Source: Niabella sp. (GTDB lineage: Bacteria; Bacteroidota; Bacteroidia; Chitinophagales; Chitinophagaceae). Taken from it: DNA of 64,000 nucleotides. The translations under genes and the position numbers were made by a program. The notes under the pieces were generated by a model. The model ran no database searches. It saw nothing but the letters and a program-made list of their open reading frames with translations, and was not told the DNA's origin. The DNA lies in contig NZ_JASLGT010000008.1 in NCBI RefSeq assembly GCF_030150205.1, forward strand, positions 186,001-250,000, in the 5' to 3' direction. Shown here piece by piece: positions 43,541 to 54,081 of the stretch (position 1 is the first letter of the stretch; every line of letters starts with the position of its first letter).

Positions 43541-45424
43541 TCAATTGGGTAATTCCCCCGGGTATGCAAACCAGGGGATCGATGTCTGATAATTATCTGC
43601 TGTGCCCGGTATGGGTTTCAATGCCTGTAGCGAAGCCAGGTTCCACATGTATTCCGAATTATAGCGCGGGCGAAGACGGTAACAGGGTGCGCCCTGGTTC
43701 TTTATATCGTAGCTTACTTTTCTGCCCTGAACCTGCGCCGGCATCAGGTAAAAGCCCTTATATACTTTTTGCGGATCTGAATCCCATTTTTGATCCACCA
43801 ATGTAGGCGTCCAGCCGTTTCCGTTTTTTGGATATTCGCCGGTATATTTTATATCGTAGTTATATTTACGCAAATCAACCCAGGCTTCGGGAGCGCCCCA
43901 GGGATAAAGCGCGATCCATTTTTGAATCATAATATGCGACAATGTAAAGTTTGCCAGCCCATTTACGAAAGGCCCGGACACATACTGGTCTGCAAGCGTT
44001 GCGTACAGGCTTTTGCTGATTTTATCGCCGCCCGTAGGACTTCCGCTTTTACCGGTGTAGATATACCTGCCCGTGGTGGTCATATCAGCCTTCACCCCTT
44101 CTTTAAACGCAGCAAATGCTTCTGCTTTCTTTCCTAATTTCCAGTAGGCTTCTGCAAGGCAAAATTGAATTTCCGCATAGGTTGTTAAAATATACGGCGC
44201 ATCATCTCTGTAAATCCATCTTCCGATACCGTCATGAACGGCACCGCTATATAATGAAGCTGCATTCCGTCCATAGAAGGAAGGCGCCGTTCCTATAGGA
44301 CCAGAGGTGCTGGTAAAAGTTCCACCATAATACTTGTAGGCTTTTACACTATCGGCATTGTCCAGATTCAGGTAATTCGGATTGCTTGTTGTTCCCAGTT
44401 TTAAAGCAACACGGGGGTCATAATGGCCCAAGGCCTGCACAAGCGTGTCTGTTACAATTTGATCGGCTGCTAATTTATACGGATGATAAGTGTTTCCTTC
44501 TACCCCACGTACCTTCTCGCCTGTAGACTCGTCGTATTCCGGAACCGTTCCCGTGAACAATTGCACGGCGTAGTCGTGCTGAAAATAAGTATAGCTAAGA
44601 TTACCACTGCCGGCATTGACGGCGGTTCCCCAGAAATTATTATAATCGGCATAGGGAGCAGATTGGGATCCGCCGGCTATTCTAAGCGTGGCATCATCAT
44701 CGGGGCTTTGAAACGATTTGCCTGCAGCCGTGATCAGTTCCTGGGCATATGTGGCAGCAAAATCTTTTTTATTGGAAAGCGAAGAAAGATTGCGCACAAT
44801 TACCGCATAAGCAAATTTAATCCATTTATTCTTGTCGCCTCCAAAGATGTAATCATTGGCGGTAATTTTACTACCGTAGATATGATCATCTGGTTTTCCA
44901 AGCAACTCTATCGCTTTATAAGCCCATTCCCGAACCTGGGTATAGATGTCTTTTTCATAATCGTAGTTGTGCGATAACCGTCCGGGTACAAACGCTTCTT
45001 TCATGGGGGCATCTACATTATTTTTTGCCAGTAAATCCCATGAAAATGCTTTGATGGCATAGCCGATCCCTGCCAGCGTCCAGTCTTCTGCCGCCAGCGA
45101 CTGATTGATAAGATTTTCGAGGTTCATGCCCTGGTTCCAATAAACCATACGCCAGGTTTCCCCTGCTGCGTCACTACCCGGCACATAGGAATGCAGCGCA
45201 TAGGTGCTATATGTAGAACTATTGGTTCCCATCATTTGGGTAAATGCGCCAATGGCCCTGGTTTCCCAATAAATACCTTCATATTGCTGCTGGATCCCTG
45301 CAAGGTACAGGTACCCGTCCACATGATCCGGAGCGTCTATATTTTTATTTACATCCAGGTATTTCTTACATCCGCCGGCAAAAAGCGCGGCCGCTATCGT
45401 AAAGAAGTATATGTATCTTTTCAT
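43541..45424 (-). CDS. SusD/RagB-like lipoprotein (locus 3)
   Basis: A 627-residue lipoprotein from the ATG at 45424 (MKRYIYFFTIAAALFAGG, Cys19, then KKYLDVNKNID). The longer in-frame form overlaps susC3 and is rejected. The fold follows the SusD-like second subfamily: NIDAPDHVDGYLYLAGIQQQ, AGIGYAIKAFSWDLLAKNNV, then LAEAYWKLGKKAEAFAAFK and the C-terminal WIALYPWGAPEAWVDLRKYN. It differs clearly from the locus 1 and 2 SusD proteins, so locus 3 is a separate acquisition and not a third copy. Substrate unknown. Confidence 0.93.
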   Translation of the reverse strand: MKRYIYFFTIAAALFAGGCKKYLDVNKNIDAPDHVDGYLYLAGIQQQYEGIYWETRAIGAFTQMMGTNSSTYSTYALHSYVPGSDAAGETWRMVYWNQGMNLENLINQSLAAEDWTLAGIGYAIKAFSWDLLAKNNVDAPMKEAFVPGRLSHNYDYEKDIYTQVREWAYKAIELLGKPDDHIYGSKITANDYIFGGDKNKWIKFAYAVIVRNLSSLSNKKDFAATYAQELITAAGKSFQSPDDDATLRIAGGSQSAPYADYNNFWGTAVNAGSGNLSYTYFQHDYAVQLFTGTVPEYDESTGEKVRGVEGNTYHPYKLAADQIVTDTLVQALGHYDPRVALKLGTTSNPNYLNLDNADSVKAYKYYGGTFTSTSGPIGTAPSFYGRNAASLYSGAVHDGIGRWIYRDDAPYILTTYAEIQFCLAEAYWKLGKKAEAFAAFKEGVKADMTTTGRYIYTGKSGSPTGGDKISKSLYATLADQYVSGPFVNGLANFTLSHIMIQKWIALYPWGAPEAWVDLRKYNYDIKYTGEYPKNGNGWTPTLVDQKWDSDPQKVYKGFYLMPAQVQGRKVSYDIKNQGAPCYRLRPRYNSEYMWNLASLQALKPIPGTADNYQTSIPWFAYPGELPN

Positions 45425-45434
45425 GATTTTAAAT

Positions 45435-48400
45435 TTAACGGAGTGAAATGCTAAGACCAACAGTAAATGCGCGGGGGTTAGGCAGGGACCACACATCAAT
45501 GCCTTCGCCTCCTGTTCCGCCTGCTGCTGCAGACACGTTGTTTCCTACTGCATCAATACCCGAATAATTGGTAAAGGTGAATAAATCATTTCCAACCATG
45601 TAAATATCAATACCCGCAATAAACTTACTTTTCATCAGCAAACTTTGCGGAAGCGAGTACGATGCACGTAGCTCCTGCATGCGCAGATAATTCACATTTT
45701 TCTCGAGCCAGTTTTCATCCCCCCCGGTAAAGATGCTGCTACCATACAAATGATAGTCAACCGCAATCGTATTAACAGTAGGATTATCTGAATTTACATT
45801 TTTATCATTCAACACACCATTAAACACCACGGGTCCTCTTTCACGCAATGCAACCGATTCCCAGCTGGTTCCGTTTGTCATCATCAGGCGTTTTGTTCCG
45901 TTCACCACCGTTGCTTTATACCGGCCGGCAAATAAGCCCGAAAGGCGAAGCCCCTTGTAGGAAAGGCTCGTTACCAGGCCAAATCTTAGTTTGGGTTCCC
46001 GGTCGCCGATAACACTCCATTTATCACTGGTAAGCGGTATCCCTGTGGTTGGGTCAATCATCACCTGTCCCTTATCATTCCGCATATACGCACGACCGGT
46101 TACCGTAGTAATCGGATAGCCAACCATAATACCATTCCGGATATTGCCTGAGCTCCAGGTGTAAGGATTATAATATTCAGAAACGTTTGGCGGCAGGTAA
46201 ATGACTTTTGATCCGCCGTGGGAAGCGTTAATACCAACATTCCAGGTAAGGCCGGTTTTGTTTTGCAACACATCCCCGTCTATATGTGCCTCCCATCCCC
46301 AGGTTTTAAAGGATCCTACATTCATGGTATTTAATACAAACCCGGTTGCATAACTTAAACGGAAGCCTTTTACGATCTGATCCGCATTGCGGGTAGTAAA
46401 ATAGGAAAAGTAGGTATTTACCCGGTTATTAAACAAACGGGTATCAAACCCGATTTCCCGGGCGGTGGTCATCTCTGGTTTTAAATTTGGATTAGGGCCG
46501 GTATACCCGTATTTAAAGCCACCTCCGGTCATATATGTAGGCTCTAACTGAGGATCAATAGACAGGGGGGGCGCATCCTTACCCACGCGTGCAACAGACC
46601 CTCTTAATTTTATAAAATTGACGGTTTTATTTCCTTTGAGGAACGGCAGCTCGGTTACAATCAGTGATCCTTCTATTGCCGGGTAAAAATACCGGTTGTT
46701 ATTCAGCGGCAGTGTGGAGGACCAGTCATTACGGCCTCTTGCAGTAATAAATGCCATATTGTTATATCCAAACTCAAACTGGCCCGAGAGCGCCTGTATT
46801 CTCCGCTTTGTATTGCTTTGCGAAGAGGTTACCGTTGCCGGATCGGTATTATTGATCGATTGAAAATCCGGAATAATAAACTTGGACCCGATGGTAGATT
46901 GCAGGGTTACACCATTTTCCAGCTGGTGATAACCAACCTGCCCGGAAAAGGAAAATTTCTCCTTAAAAAACTTGTTATTATAACCCGCTAATATGTTCAC
47001 TGTAGGATCAGAAAAATTAGAGTGCACAAGGCTATAAGTACCGGTGCCAGCATTATTGGTTGAATAGTAAGGATGCCTTGATGATACAAAGGTTTGCATT
47101 CCCACATCCCATCCTACCTGGGCCCGTAAAAATGTATTTTTCACCGGTACTGCCGTAAATGCCACATTTGTGATAAACCGGTCTGATTTATCAAAATTCT
47201 TGTTCTTATACATGGCAAAGAGCGGGTTCAGCATATCCAGGTCTGTATAATAATCGGGCGTTCTCATATGTGTACCGTCTGGTGTAAGATAGTTGGCCAT
47301 ATTATCTACAATAGGCCAAAGCATTGCTTTTGCCAGCGGGCCTTCCGTACCCAGCAGCGCTTTATCATTTGTTGAGTGCGCGTATTGCATGGCACTTTCA
47401 AATTTCAGCCAGCTGGTAATATCAGCTTTACCGGCCAGGCTCAGGTTCATACGCCCGTAATCGGTTGTTTTAATAACGCCCTGTCCATCCAGGTATGAGA
47501 AGCTACCACGCAGGGTTGCTTTATCCGACCCCGCTTCAACAGATACACTATGTCTTTGAGAAAAGCCTGTTTGCAAAATTTCCGCTACATTGTCATACAG
47601 CTTCATACCCTCGGGATATAAACCGCCATACCGGGAGGTGTAATAATAGTTGGTGGTACCATATGCGCCTTCAGCATATTTTGTTTGCATATCAGGATAA
47701 CCATAAGCATGGTCCCAACGGAACGCATTGTCGTAGGTAACACGTCCTTTGCCCGCCCGTCCTTTTTTTGTTGTAATAATAATGGCGCCATTGGATGCAT
47801 CGGAGCCATATAAAGCCGCTGCAGTAGCCCCTTTCAGCACGGTTATTGATTCGATATCCTCGGGGTTGAAATCATTTCCCCGGGAAGAATAATCCATATT
47901 ACGCACCGACAAAAGCTCGGTAGTTTGTCCCATTTTCAACGGGTCGAAAGTGGAGTTATTCATAGGAATACCATCCACAACATATAAAGGCTGATTGTTT
48001 CCCGAAATGGAAGTAAGATTGCGCAGCACCACTGTTGTGGAAGCACCGGGCAATCCGCTGGTAGAAGTAACATTCAACCCGGGAACACGGCCCTGCAGGG
48101 CAGAAATGAAATTATCCCGGCCAGACTCAGCAATGGTTTTACCATCAATGACCTGTACAGAAGAGCCCACGGCCCGCCCGATACGTTTCATTCCAAATTC
48201 TGTTGTAACCACCACTTCATCCATCGATCCTTTATCCGCAACAAGGGTTACCTTAAGCGCTGTTTTCCCTTCTACCCGAATCGTTTGCGTCAAATACCCG
48301 ATGTGGGTGAAAACCAAGGAGGAAATATCCCTGCCTGATATTCTAAAACCACCATCGCTTCCGGTAAGCGTTGCGATGGAAGTACCGCTAATGGTAATGG

Positions 48401-48533
48401 TAACACCTGACAGGGGTCTGCTTTCTTCATCGTATACGGTTCCTGTAACCTGTTTCACCTGGGCTTTTCCTATATGTGGAAGAAGCATCAACAAAACCGA
48501 TAACAGACCAACCAGTCCAGTTAGTTTTTTCAT
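45435..48533 (-). CDS. SusC/RagA TonB-dependent transporter (locus 3)
   Basis: A 1032-residue outer-membrane importer from the ATG at 48533 (MKKLTGLVGLLSVLLMLLPH), an ATG four codons upstream being possible. A carboxypeptidase-like domain (VTGTVYDEESRPLSGVTITI) leads into the plug (EVVVTTEFGMKRIGRAVGSS and ITVLKGATAAALYGSDASNG). The barrel ends AFTVGLSISLR. The plug motif is the usual ASNGAIIITTKKG, unlike the AAFGV seen at loci 1 and 2. The start of susD3 lies 11 bp after the stop. No regulator gene is attached to this locus. Confidence 0.95.
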   Translation of the reverse strand: MKKLTGLVGLLSVLLMLLPHIGKAQVKQVTGTVYDEESRPLSGVTITISGTSIATLTGSDGGFRISGRDISSLVFTHIGYLTQTIRVEGKTALKVTLVADKGSMDEVVVTTEFGMKRIGRAVGSSVQVIDGKTIAESGRDNFISALQGRVPGLNVTSTSGLPGASTTVVLRNLTSISGNNQPLYVVDGIPMNNSTFDPLKMGQTTELLSVRNMDYSSRGNDFNPEDIESITVLKGATAAALYGSDASNGAIIITTKKGRAGKGRVTYDNAFRWDHAYGYPDMQTKYAEGAYGTTNYYYTSRYGGLYPEGMKLYDNVAEILQTGFSQRHSVSVEAGSDKATLRGSFSYLDGQGVIKTTDYGRMNLSLAGKADITSWLKFESAMQYAHSTNDKALLGTEGPLAKAMLWPIVDNMANYLTPDGTHMRTPDYYTDLDMLNPLFAMYKNKNFDKSDRFITNVAFTAVPVKNTFLRAQVGWDVGMQTFVSSRHPYYSTNNAGTGTYSLVHSNFSDPTVNILAGYNNKFFKEKFSFSGQVGYHQLENGVTLQSTIGSKFIIPDFQSINNTDPATVTSSQSNTKRRIQALSGQFEFGYNNMAFITARGRNDWSSTLPLNNNRYFYPAIEGSLIVTELPFLKGNKTVNFIKLRGSVARVGKDAPPLSIDPQLEPTYMTGGGFKYGYTGPNPNLKPEMTTAREIGFDTRLFNNRVNTYFSYFTTRNADQIVKGFRLSYATGFVLNTMNVGSFKTWGWEAHIDGDVLQNKTGLTWNVGINASHGGSKVIYLPPNVSEYYNPYTWSSGNIRNGIMVGYPITTVTGRAYMRNDKGQVMIDPTTGIPLTSDKWSVIGDREPKLRFGLVTSLSYKGLRLSGLFAGRYKATVVNGTKRLMMTNGTSWESVALRERGPVVFNGVLNDKNVNSDNPTVNTIAVDYHLYGSSIFTGGDENWLEKNVNYLRMQELRASYSLPQSLLMKSKFIAGIDIYMVGNDLFTFTNYSGIDAVGNNVSAAAGGTGGEGIDVWSLPNPRAFTVGLSISLR

Positions 48534-48796
48534 TTTCTCATACATTTTGATTAAAAAATTATAATAGTCCTGTTTTTTCAAATGCCATAGTGTAAACGAA
48601 AAGCACACCCATTGCCTCTGGCCTGTCACCCGCCGGCTTATCAATAAAATCTATAAAAAAATCACAGAAATGCTACAAACTATACTTCTGTTTTGCAATC
48701 AATCGTTATAAAAACTTTCTCATGATCCCGTTAATTCGTATAAAACCCTGTTAAAGATATGTAAAAAAGATGGTAAAAACAAGCATCTTCTATAAA

Positions 48797-48806
48797 AAAC
48801 CTGCAA
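48797..48806 (-). promoter_or_regulatory. AAACCNGCAA motif upstream of susC3
   Basis: AAACCTGCAA matches the sites before deoR1 and deoR2. It lies 264 bp before the susC3 start, farther than at the other two loci, and 14 bp before a GYGCATAAATAA box that recurs in front of deoR2. Confidence 0.4.
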
Positions 48807-49062
48807 ATATGCGCATAAATAACAGGAAAACTTCCGCGCTATTTATCCGCTGCGGTACCTGGAGGAATAAGAGGGAAATAAACTCCTTTGGCGTTTATTG
48901 GCAGGGTAACCTCCATAAATTATTACCAGTGATATAATAAGCTACCGGTAGACTGCATCTGAGAACCCAGCATGCAAATGCCGGCAGCCAATAAATGATC
49001 GAACACCCTGAATCTAACATAATACAGCGAAATGCCCCCCTGTAAATGGATCCGCTATAAGA

Positions 49063-49096
49063 TTTTTCAGGCCGGTTTCCGGCCGGCCTGAAAAAA
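49063..49096. terminator. Terminator after susD2
   Basis: CAGGCCGG and CCGGCCTG pair across a 7-nt loop, with TTTTT before and AAAAAA after, so it works on either strand. On the minus strand it lies 14 bp past the susD2 stop. Confidence 0.88.
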
Positions 49097-49110
49097 TCGG
49101 TCCAGGCCCA

Positions 49111-50781
49111 TTACCATCCCGGATTCTGTTTAAAGCTTCCATCGGGATATAACGCAATCTGACCTGTTGGGATGGCTGAAAGATAGTTTTTAGGATCAAT
49201 AAAGGGCCGTGCTGCTCCGGCGGCATAAGGCGTTATATAACCATTGGCATCTGTTTTAACCTGGCCATTTCCGGCTACTTTGGCTCCTTTAAAAATATCG
49301 GGATTTACAGCATTATCCATGTAGGCGCCCTTTGCCCATCGCATCAGGTCATCAAACCGGAACCCGTCCATCATCAATTCGGTTCTGCGCTCCCGCCGTA
49401 CTTCCCATAGCAGGGAGGTAACATTCTGATCTGCGTCCTTTTTCGGATCTATAAAACCAATACCATTGATGGCGGTTCCCTGGCCTGCCATAACCTGCAA
49501 CGATGCTACGCCGGCGCGCGATCTTAATTTATTAACCGACTTATCGAGGTCGGCCTGATTGATGCTGTATTTGCCCATACGATCCAACTCTGTGCAGGCT
49601 TCCGCATAGTTCAGCAATACCTCCGGAAGACCAAAGATGGGCGCATCCGTTGTATTATTGGGCGCCAGCTGAGCATCGGCGGGCTGCAGAAACTTGGCCG
49701 GCCGGTAGCCGGTACTGGAGCTCAACCCGTTTACCAGTTTGCCCTGGTAACATAAAAAGTCGCTGATCGTTTCCAGTAACCGCTTGTCGCGGTTTGCCCG
49801 AACATTAATAATGGTATCATCTCCTCTATAAGATGGAGACAGGCTAATGGGAAGCCCATCTGTACACAGATACGATTCTACCGCATTTTTAGAAAGACCT
49901 TTCATTACGGTGGAACTATTGGTAAAACCGATCACCGAATGCCCCAGGAACCCCGCCAGGTATTGCTTATACAGGATTACCTGTTTATTTCCGTTCAGGT
50001 CCAGCGAATTGTACGTAGTCTGGTAATCCGCATTCAATGTATACCCTGCAGCGGAATTCATCAGCTTTTCCGAAGCCGTTTTACAGGCCTGCAAATATAC
50101 ATCTGCATTGGTCACTGCCGGATCTTTGTGATAAATACGATAGGTGCCTTCATATAAGCCCACTCTCGACAAGAGCGCATAGGCCACATCCTGGTTTATT
50201 GTGTTGGCCTGGTCCTTAACACGCAAATTGGCCACGGCAAAATTCAGATCTGCCAATACACTGTCCATAACCAGCACCCGGCTGTCCCTTGGCTTGTAGA
50301 TCCTGTCCACATCAGCCAGGTCAAGATAGGTATTGATAAAAGGAACACCGCCAAATGTTTTTACCAGGTTAAAATAGGTCATTGCCCGGAAAAATTTTGC
50401 AACACCTTTCCAATGATTTTTTGCCTCATCCGGAATGGGCATTCCATCAATACGCGCCAGCATCAGGTTGGCCTTACGCACCCAATAATAATTCCAGGCG
50501 CTGTTACCCGAAGGGGCATTGGCGGCAAAGATCTGAAGACTGGGGTCCGCCTGGTCATCATTGAAGGATGTAAAATAGAAATCTCCGGTGCCATTTCCAT
50601 TTCCGTAACCAGCAAACAAAGAATAAAACTCCCAGCTATAGGCCCTTAAGTTGTCTTCTCCGGTCCAGAAATCACCATCACTGAAACTATCGAGCGGGCG
50701 TTTATCTATATACTTTGCACAGCCGGATGCCGCAATAACAAAAAGCGACGCTATTAATAATAATTTATTAAAAGAATTCAT
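49111..50781 (-). CDS. SusD/RagB-type nutrient-binding lipoprotein (locus 2)
   Basis: A 556-residue outer-membrane lipoprotein with lipobox Cys21 (IAASGCAKYIDKRP). It has SDGDFWTGEDNLRAYSWEFY, NHWKGVAKFFRAMTYFNLVK and the C-terminal WEVRRERRTELMMDGFRFDD and LMRWAKGAYMDN. It is a paralog of the locus-1 SusD. The gap to susC2 is 12 bp. No further gene follows before the terminator, so locus 2 lacks the DUF4623-type and GHL10 partners of locus 1. Confidence 0.95.
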   Translation of the reverse strand: MNSFNKLLLIASLFVIAASGCAKYIDKRPLDSFSDGDFWTGEDNLRAYSWEFYSLFAGYGNGNGTGDFYFTSFNDDQADPSLQIFAANAPSGNSAWNYYWVRKANLMLARIDGMPIPDEAKNHWKGVAKFFRAMTYFNLVKTFGGVPFINTYLDLADVDRIYKPRDSRVLVMDSVLADLNFAVANLRVKDQANTINQDVAYALLSRVGLYEGTYRIYHKDPAVTNADVYLQACKTASEKLMNSAAGYTLNADYQTTYNSLDLNGNKQVILYKQYLAGFLGHSVIGFTNSSTVMKGLSKNAVESYLCTDGLPISLSPSYRGDDTIINVRANRDKRLLETISDFLCYQGKLVNGLSSSTGYRPAKFLQPADAQLAPNNTTDAPIFGLPEVLLNYAEACTELDRMGKYSINQADLDKSVNKLRSRAGVASLQVMAGQGTAINGIGFIDPKKDADQNVTSLLWEVRRERRTELMMDGFRFDDLMRWAKGAYMDNAVNPDIFKGAKVAGNGQVKTDANGYITPYAAGAARPFIDPKNYLSAIPTGQIALYPDGSFKQNPGW

Positions 50782-50793
50782 GGTATGCTGATT

Positions 50794-53700
50794 TTATTGA
50801 AAGTTAATTTGTACTCCAAATGAAAAGGTCCGGGCAATAGGCCATGTCCTTCCCGTAAACCCTGCGGTTGAACTAACATCGTAAGCTTCCGGATCAATCG
50901 GAAGATATTTATCCTTAATGGTCACCAGGTTTTCACCACTTAGATACACCCGCACTTTTTGAAAATGATATTTTGCCAGCAGATCATATGGCAATGTGTA
51001 CCCGATGGTAAGGTTTTTCAGCCGCGCATAAGCCAGGTTGAGCAGGTATTTTGTTTGCGGATAAAAATTATTGGATCCTGCCTGCAGGCCGCTCACCGTT
51101 CCGCCCTGGTTATTGGGATAAGGGTTGGGGAAGCGGGCATTGGGATTTTCAGGGGTCCAGTAATCCACCTGGTCTGCATATAAAATATCGGTTCCCTGGT
51201 ACATCGGCAATACTACATTCCCCAGGCCCCAAACATTCTGTTTTCCCACACCCTGGATAAACAGATCCAGATCAAAATTTTTAAAATTTCCGCCTAACCT
51301 TCCGTTAAACATATAACGGGGACGGCTATTACCAATCACTTTTAAATCTCCGTGATCGGAGGCAGATCCCTTGCCGCCATCAATTTGCCCGTCACCATTT
51401 AAATTTTTGTATTTAATATCACCCGGTCCATATACAAAGTTCCCTGTCTGAAGATTTTTTTGACTGGCAATGCCATTCGCATACCCGGTAATGTTTCCGT
51501 TCGCATCCTTCACAAAATCGGCATCCGTAAAATACCGGTCGGTTTCAAAGCCCCAGATATCGCCGTATGTAGAGCCCGAATAATAGTTATTGATCAACTG
51601 GGAAGGATTGAACCATCTCGTAACGATGGTTTTATTGTCTGAAAAACCAAGCATGCCATAAAGCGACAAATTCTTATTTACGGGTACATTCCCGTTGATG
51701 CTTATTTCATACCCACGCGTACGCAGGGTTCCATCGTTTCTTTTGGGATTCAGGTCCGGCAAACCGGGGGGGCCGCCCGATGTTCCAAAAGCGCCCGGCA
51801 AAACTACTGTTGCAATCATATCGGCGGTCGTGCGCTGGTACCAGTCAAACGTTACCGAAAGGTTGTTGTTTTTAAAGAAGCTGAAATCAGATCCTATATC
51901 AATCGACTCCACTTTTTCCCAAAGCAGGTCTTTAGGCACTGCCCGTGGAGACGAAACGCCCTGTGCCCAGTTGTTGTTGGCCATCCAGTACCCGCTTGTA
52001 TTGAACATGGAAGCAACAAAGAACTGGTTTCCACCAAAGTCCTGGTTGCCTACGGCTCCCCAGGAAGCACGTACCTTCCAGTCGTTGAGCACGGGCTTCA
52101 GCGATTGCATAAATGCTTCGGAACTGATCCGGTAGGCCCCGGACAAACCGGAAAAGAATCCCCAGCGGGTAGCTAACGGGAAAGAAGAAGATCCGTCATA
52201 GCGCCCCATAAATTCCAGGATGTATTTTTCTTTATAATCATAGTTCAACCTGCCGAAGAAGCCGGAATAAGCGCGGTTACCATGGCCGCTGTTGGCGAAC
52301 TGATCACCTGTTGCTAGGTTCAGCTCTCCCTTGTTAGGATCCAGTAAATTTCTGCGGGAAGCCGAAATGCTGAGGTTTTCAAAATCTTCCGAATTCGCTC
52401 CGCCCATTATCTTAAAATGATGATCACCAAAACCTCTTGTATAGGTCAGGAAGGCATTAAATGAATTCTGTCCAACCCTTGAGGCCGTGTAGGCCGCCAC
52501 ATTTTGCGAAGCTAAAGAAATATCCGTCAGGGCAGAGCTGATGTCATTAGGATCGGGAACCGCGGCCCAGTTGTTCAACACCCGCACGGGCCCACCCACC
52601 TGGTGACCGATCACATTATCCTTTCCAACAACGTAGTTCACATTCAACTCCAGTCCTTTTAACAACTTCATGGTTGTTGTTAACTCTACCCGGGTATAAT
52701 TATCGATGGTGGAAGATGGGTGCGCTGCATTAAGATATCCGGGCACATTCCGAAAGTACTGCCCGTTATAGGTACCATAAGGCCAATATGCGCCCCATCT
52801 GTACATGTAATAAAAATAATCCTGGTAGCCATACGGGGCCGTGTATTCAAAATTCCGATACATCGATTTGATGCCCACCGTCCACCATTTTGTAATATCT
52901 ACATTTACCCCACCAACAAGGTTATATTTTTTGATATTATCCGGGTTCATTTTAAAGATACCACCCTGGTTATTATAACCCGCCGATAAATAATAACTAA
53001 CCCGGTCGCCACCTCCCGTAACACTCAGCGTTTGGTTAGATTGCGGCATGGCACGGAACATAAGCTTATTTACATCCCATACTTTATAGAAGTAAAAAAT
53101 ATTATTGATAATATCAAAGTCCTGGCCCTTGATCATCTCCGTTCCGGTGTTTGTGCTTTTATACTTTTGCTCCCAGGTTTGAATACCACTCAGCAAGGTT
53201 TTTAACTGCATCCCGAAAGATTCCGGGGAAGCGGTACCCGCCCGCTGTGCAGCCGAGATGATCCCCGGAAGTTCCTTAACAGGATCTGCAAACTGGGGCA
53301 GGCTGATGGCCTTGGCCGAGGAAAAATTGCTATTGAAGCTCACAAAAGGCTTCTGGTTCCGTTTGCCTTCTTTCATCTTTATCAATACCACCCCAAAAGC
53401 CGCCCGGGTTCCATAAATAGCCGCAGAAGTGGCATCTTTTAATACAGATATGCTGGCAATATCATTTGGGTTAATAATGCTCAGATCCGGGGTTTCGATA
53501 TTATCCACCAAAATCAACGGTCTTCCACCATTGGTTGAGTTAATAGAGCCAATACCTCTTACATTAAAATCAGCGGTACTGGTTAATCCTCCATTCTTAT
53601 ACATAATGTTCAACCCCGGAACAGCTCCCTGCAAGGCCCGCATAGGATCTGAGATTGGCCGGTTCGTAAATGTTTTTTCAACATCTACCGTAGCAACGGC

Positions 53701-54060
53701 ATCCGAAAGATTGCCCTTTTTCTGGCTGCCATAGCCCACCACCACTATATTTTCCAGCTCCCCGGAACTTGTGGTCAATACCACATTTACAATACGGGAC
53801 GATCCTACCACAATATTCTTATCAACAAACCCGATAGCAGAAACAGAAAGGCTGTCCCCCGCGCGTGCCAATAATTCAAAGTGCCCGGTCGAATCCGTTG
53901 CAGTTCCCTGTCCTGTTTTCAAAGCAATAACAGTAGCGCCCGGTATCGGGGACCGTCCATCGCTTGTTACTGTACCCGTAACCTTGCCCGACTGGCTAAA
54001 AGCAATTGCCGACAAAAGATTACAAAACAAAAATGTCAGCAGACGTGAATATTTGTTCAT
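50794..54060 (-). CDS. SusC/RagA TonB-dependent transporter (locus 2)
   Basis: A 1088-residue importer from the ATG at 54060 (MNKYSRLLTFLFCNLLSAIA); this leaves 21 bp to deoR2, like the 20 bp between the locus-1 genes, so I prefer it to the ATG at 54078. Domains: carboxypeptidase-like (VTGTVTSDGRSPIPGATVIA), plug with VVVGYGSQKKGNLSDAVATV and SISVLKDATSAAIYGTRAAF plus GVVLIKMKEG, and a barrel ending SFGVQINFQ. AAFGV and the late LPIDPEA block are shared with locus 1, showing common origin. Confidence 0.95.
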   Translation of the reverse strand: MNKYSRLLTFLFCNLLSAIAFSQSGKVTGTVTSDGRSPIPGATVIALKTGQGTATDSTGHFELLARAGDSLSVSAIGFVDKNIVVGSSRIVNVVLTTSSGELENIVVVGYGSQKKGNLSDAVATVDVEKTFTNRPISDPMRALQGAVPGLNIMYKNGGLTSTADFNVRGIGSINSTNGGRPLILVDNIETPDLSIINPNDIASISVLKDATSAAIYGTRAAFGVVLIKMKEGKRNQKPFVSFNSNFSSAKAISLPQFADPVKELPGIISAAQRAGTASPESFGMQLKTLLSGIQTWEQKYKSTNTGTEMIKGQDFDIINNIFYFYKVWDVNKLMFRAMPQSNQTLSVTGGGDRVSYYLSAGYNNQGGIFKMNPDNIKKYNLVGGVNVDITKWWTVGIKSMYRNFEYTAPYGYQDYFYYMYRWGAYWPYGTYNGQYFRNVPGYLNAAHPSSTIDNYTRVELTTTMKLLKGLELNVNYVVGKDNVIGHQVGGPVRVLNNWAAVPDPNDISSALTDISLASQNVAAYTASRVGQNSFNAFLTYTRGFGDHHFKIMGGANSEDFENLSISASRRNLLDPNKGELNLATGDQFANSGHGNRAYSGFFGRLNYDYKEKYILEFMGRYDGSSSFPLATRWGFFSGLSGAYRISSEAFMQSLKPVLNDWKVRASWGAVGNQDFGGNQFFVASMFNTSGYWMANNNWAQGVSSPRAVPKDLLWEKVESIDIGSDFSFFKNNNLSVTFDWYQRTTADMIATVVLPGAFGTSGGPPGLPDLNPKRNDGTLRTRGYEISINGNVPVNKNLSLYGMLGFSDNKTIVTRWFNPSQLINNYYSGSTYGDIWGFETDRYFTDADFVKDANGNITGYANGIASQKNLQTGNFVYGPGDIKYKNLNGDGQIDGGKGSASDHGDLKVIGNSRPRYMFNGRLGGNFKNFDLDLFIQGVGKQNVWGLGNVVLPMYQGTDILYADQVDYWTPENPNARFPNPYPNNQGGTVSGLQAGSNNFYPQTKYLLNLAYARLKNLTIGYTLPYDLLAKYHFQKVRVYLSGENLVTIKDKYLPIDPEAYDVSSTAGFTGRTWPIARTFSFGVQINFQ

Positions 54061-54081
54061 TTGAAATTTGTTTTCCATTTT

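Larger units (their letters stand above)
48534..49110. other. 577-bp gene gap between loci 2 and 3
   Basis: No gene seen. It holds the motif AAACCTGCAA (48797-48806), a related 12-mer GCGCATAAATAA (48811-48822) also found before deoR2, a possible promoter of susC3 near 48682-48715 (minus strand TATAGTTTG, one base longer than the consensus spacing, with a TTG upstream) and the terminator of locus 2 at 49063-49096. Confidence 0.55.

Noticed and set aside
43541..48533. Locus 3 as a third copy of the duplicated SUS module
   Set aside because: Its SusD belongs to a different subfamily, its SusC has ASNGA not AAFGV, and it lacks a deoR gene.
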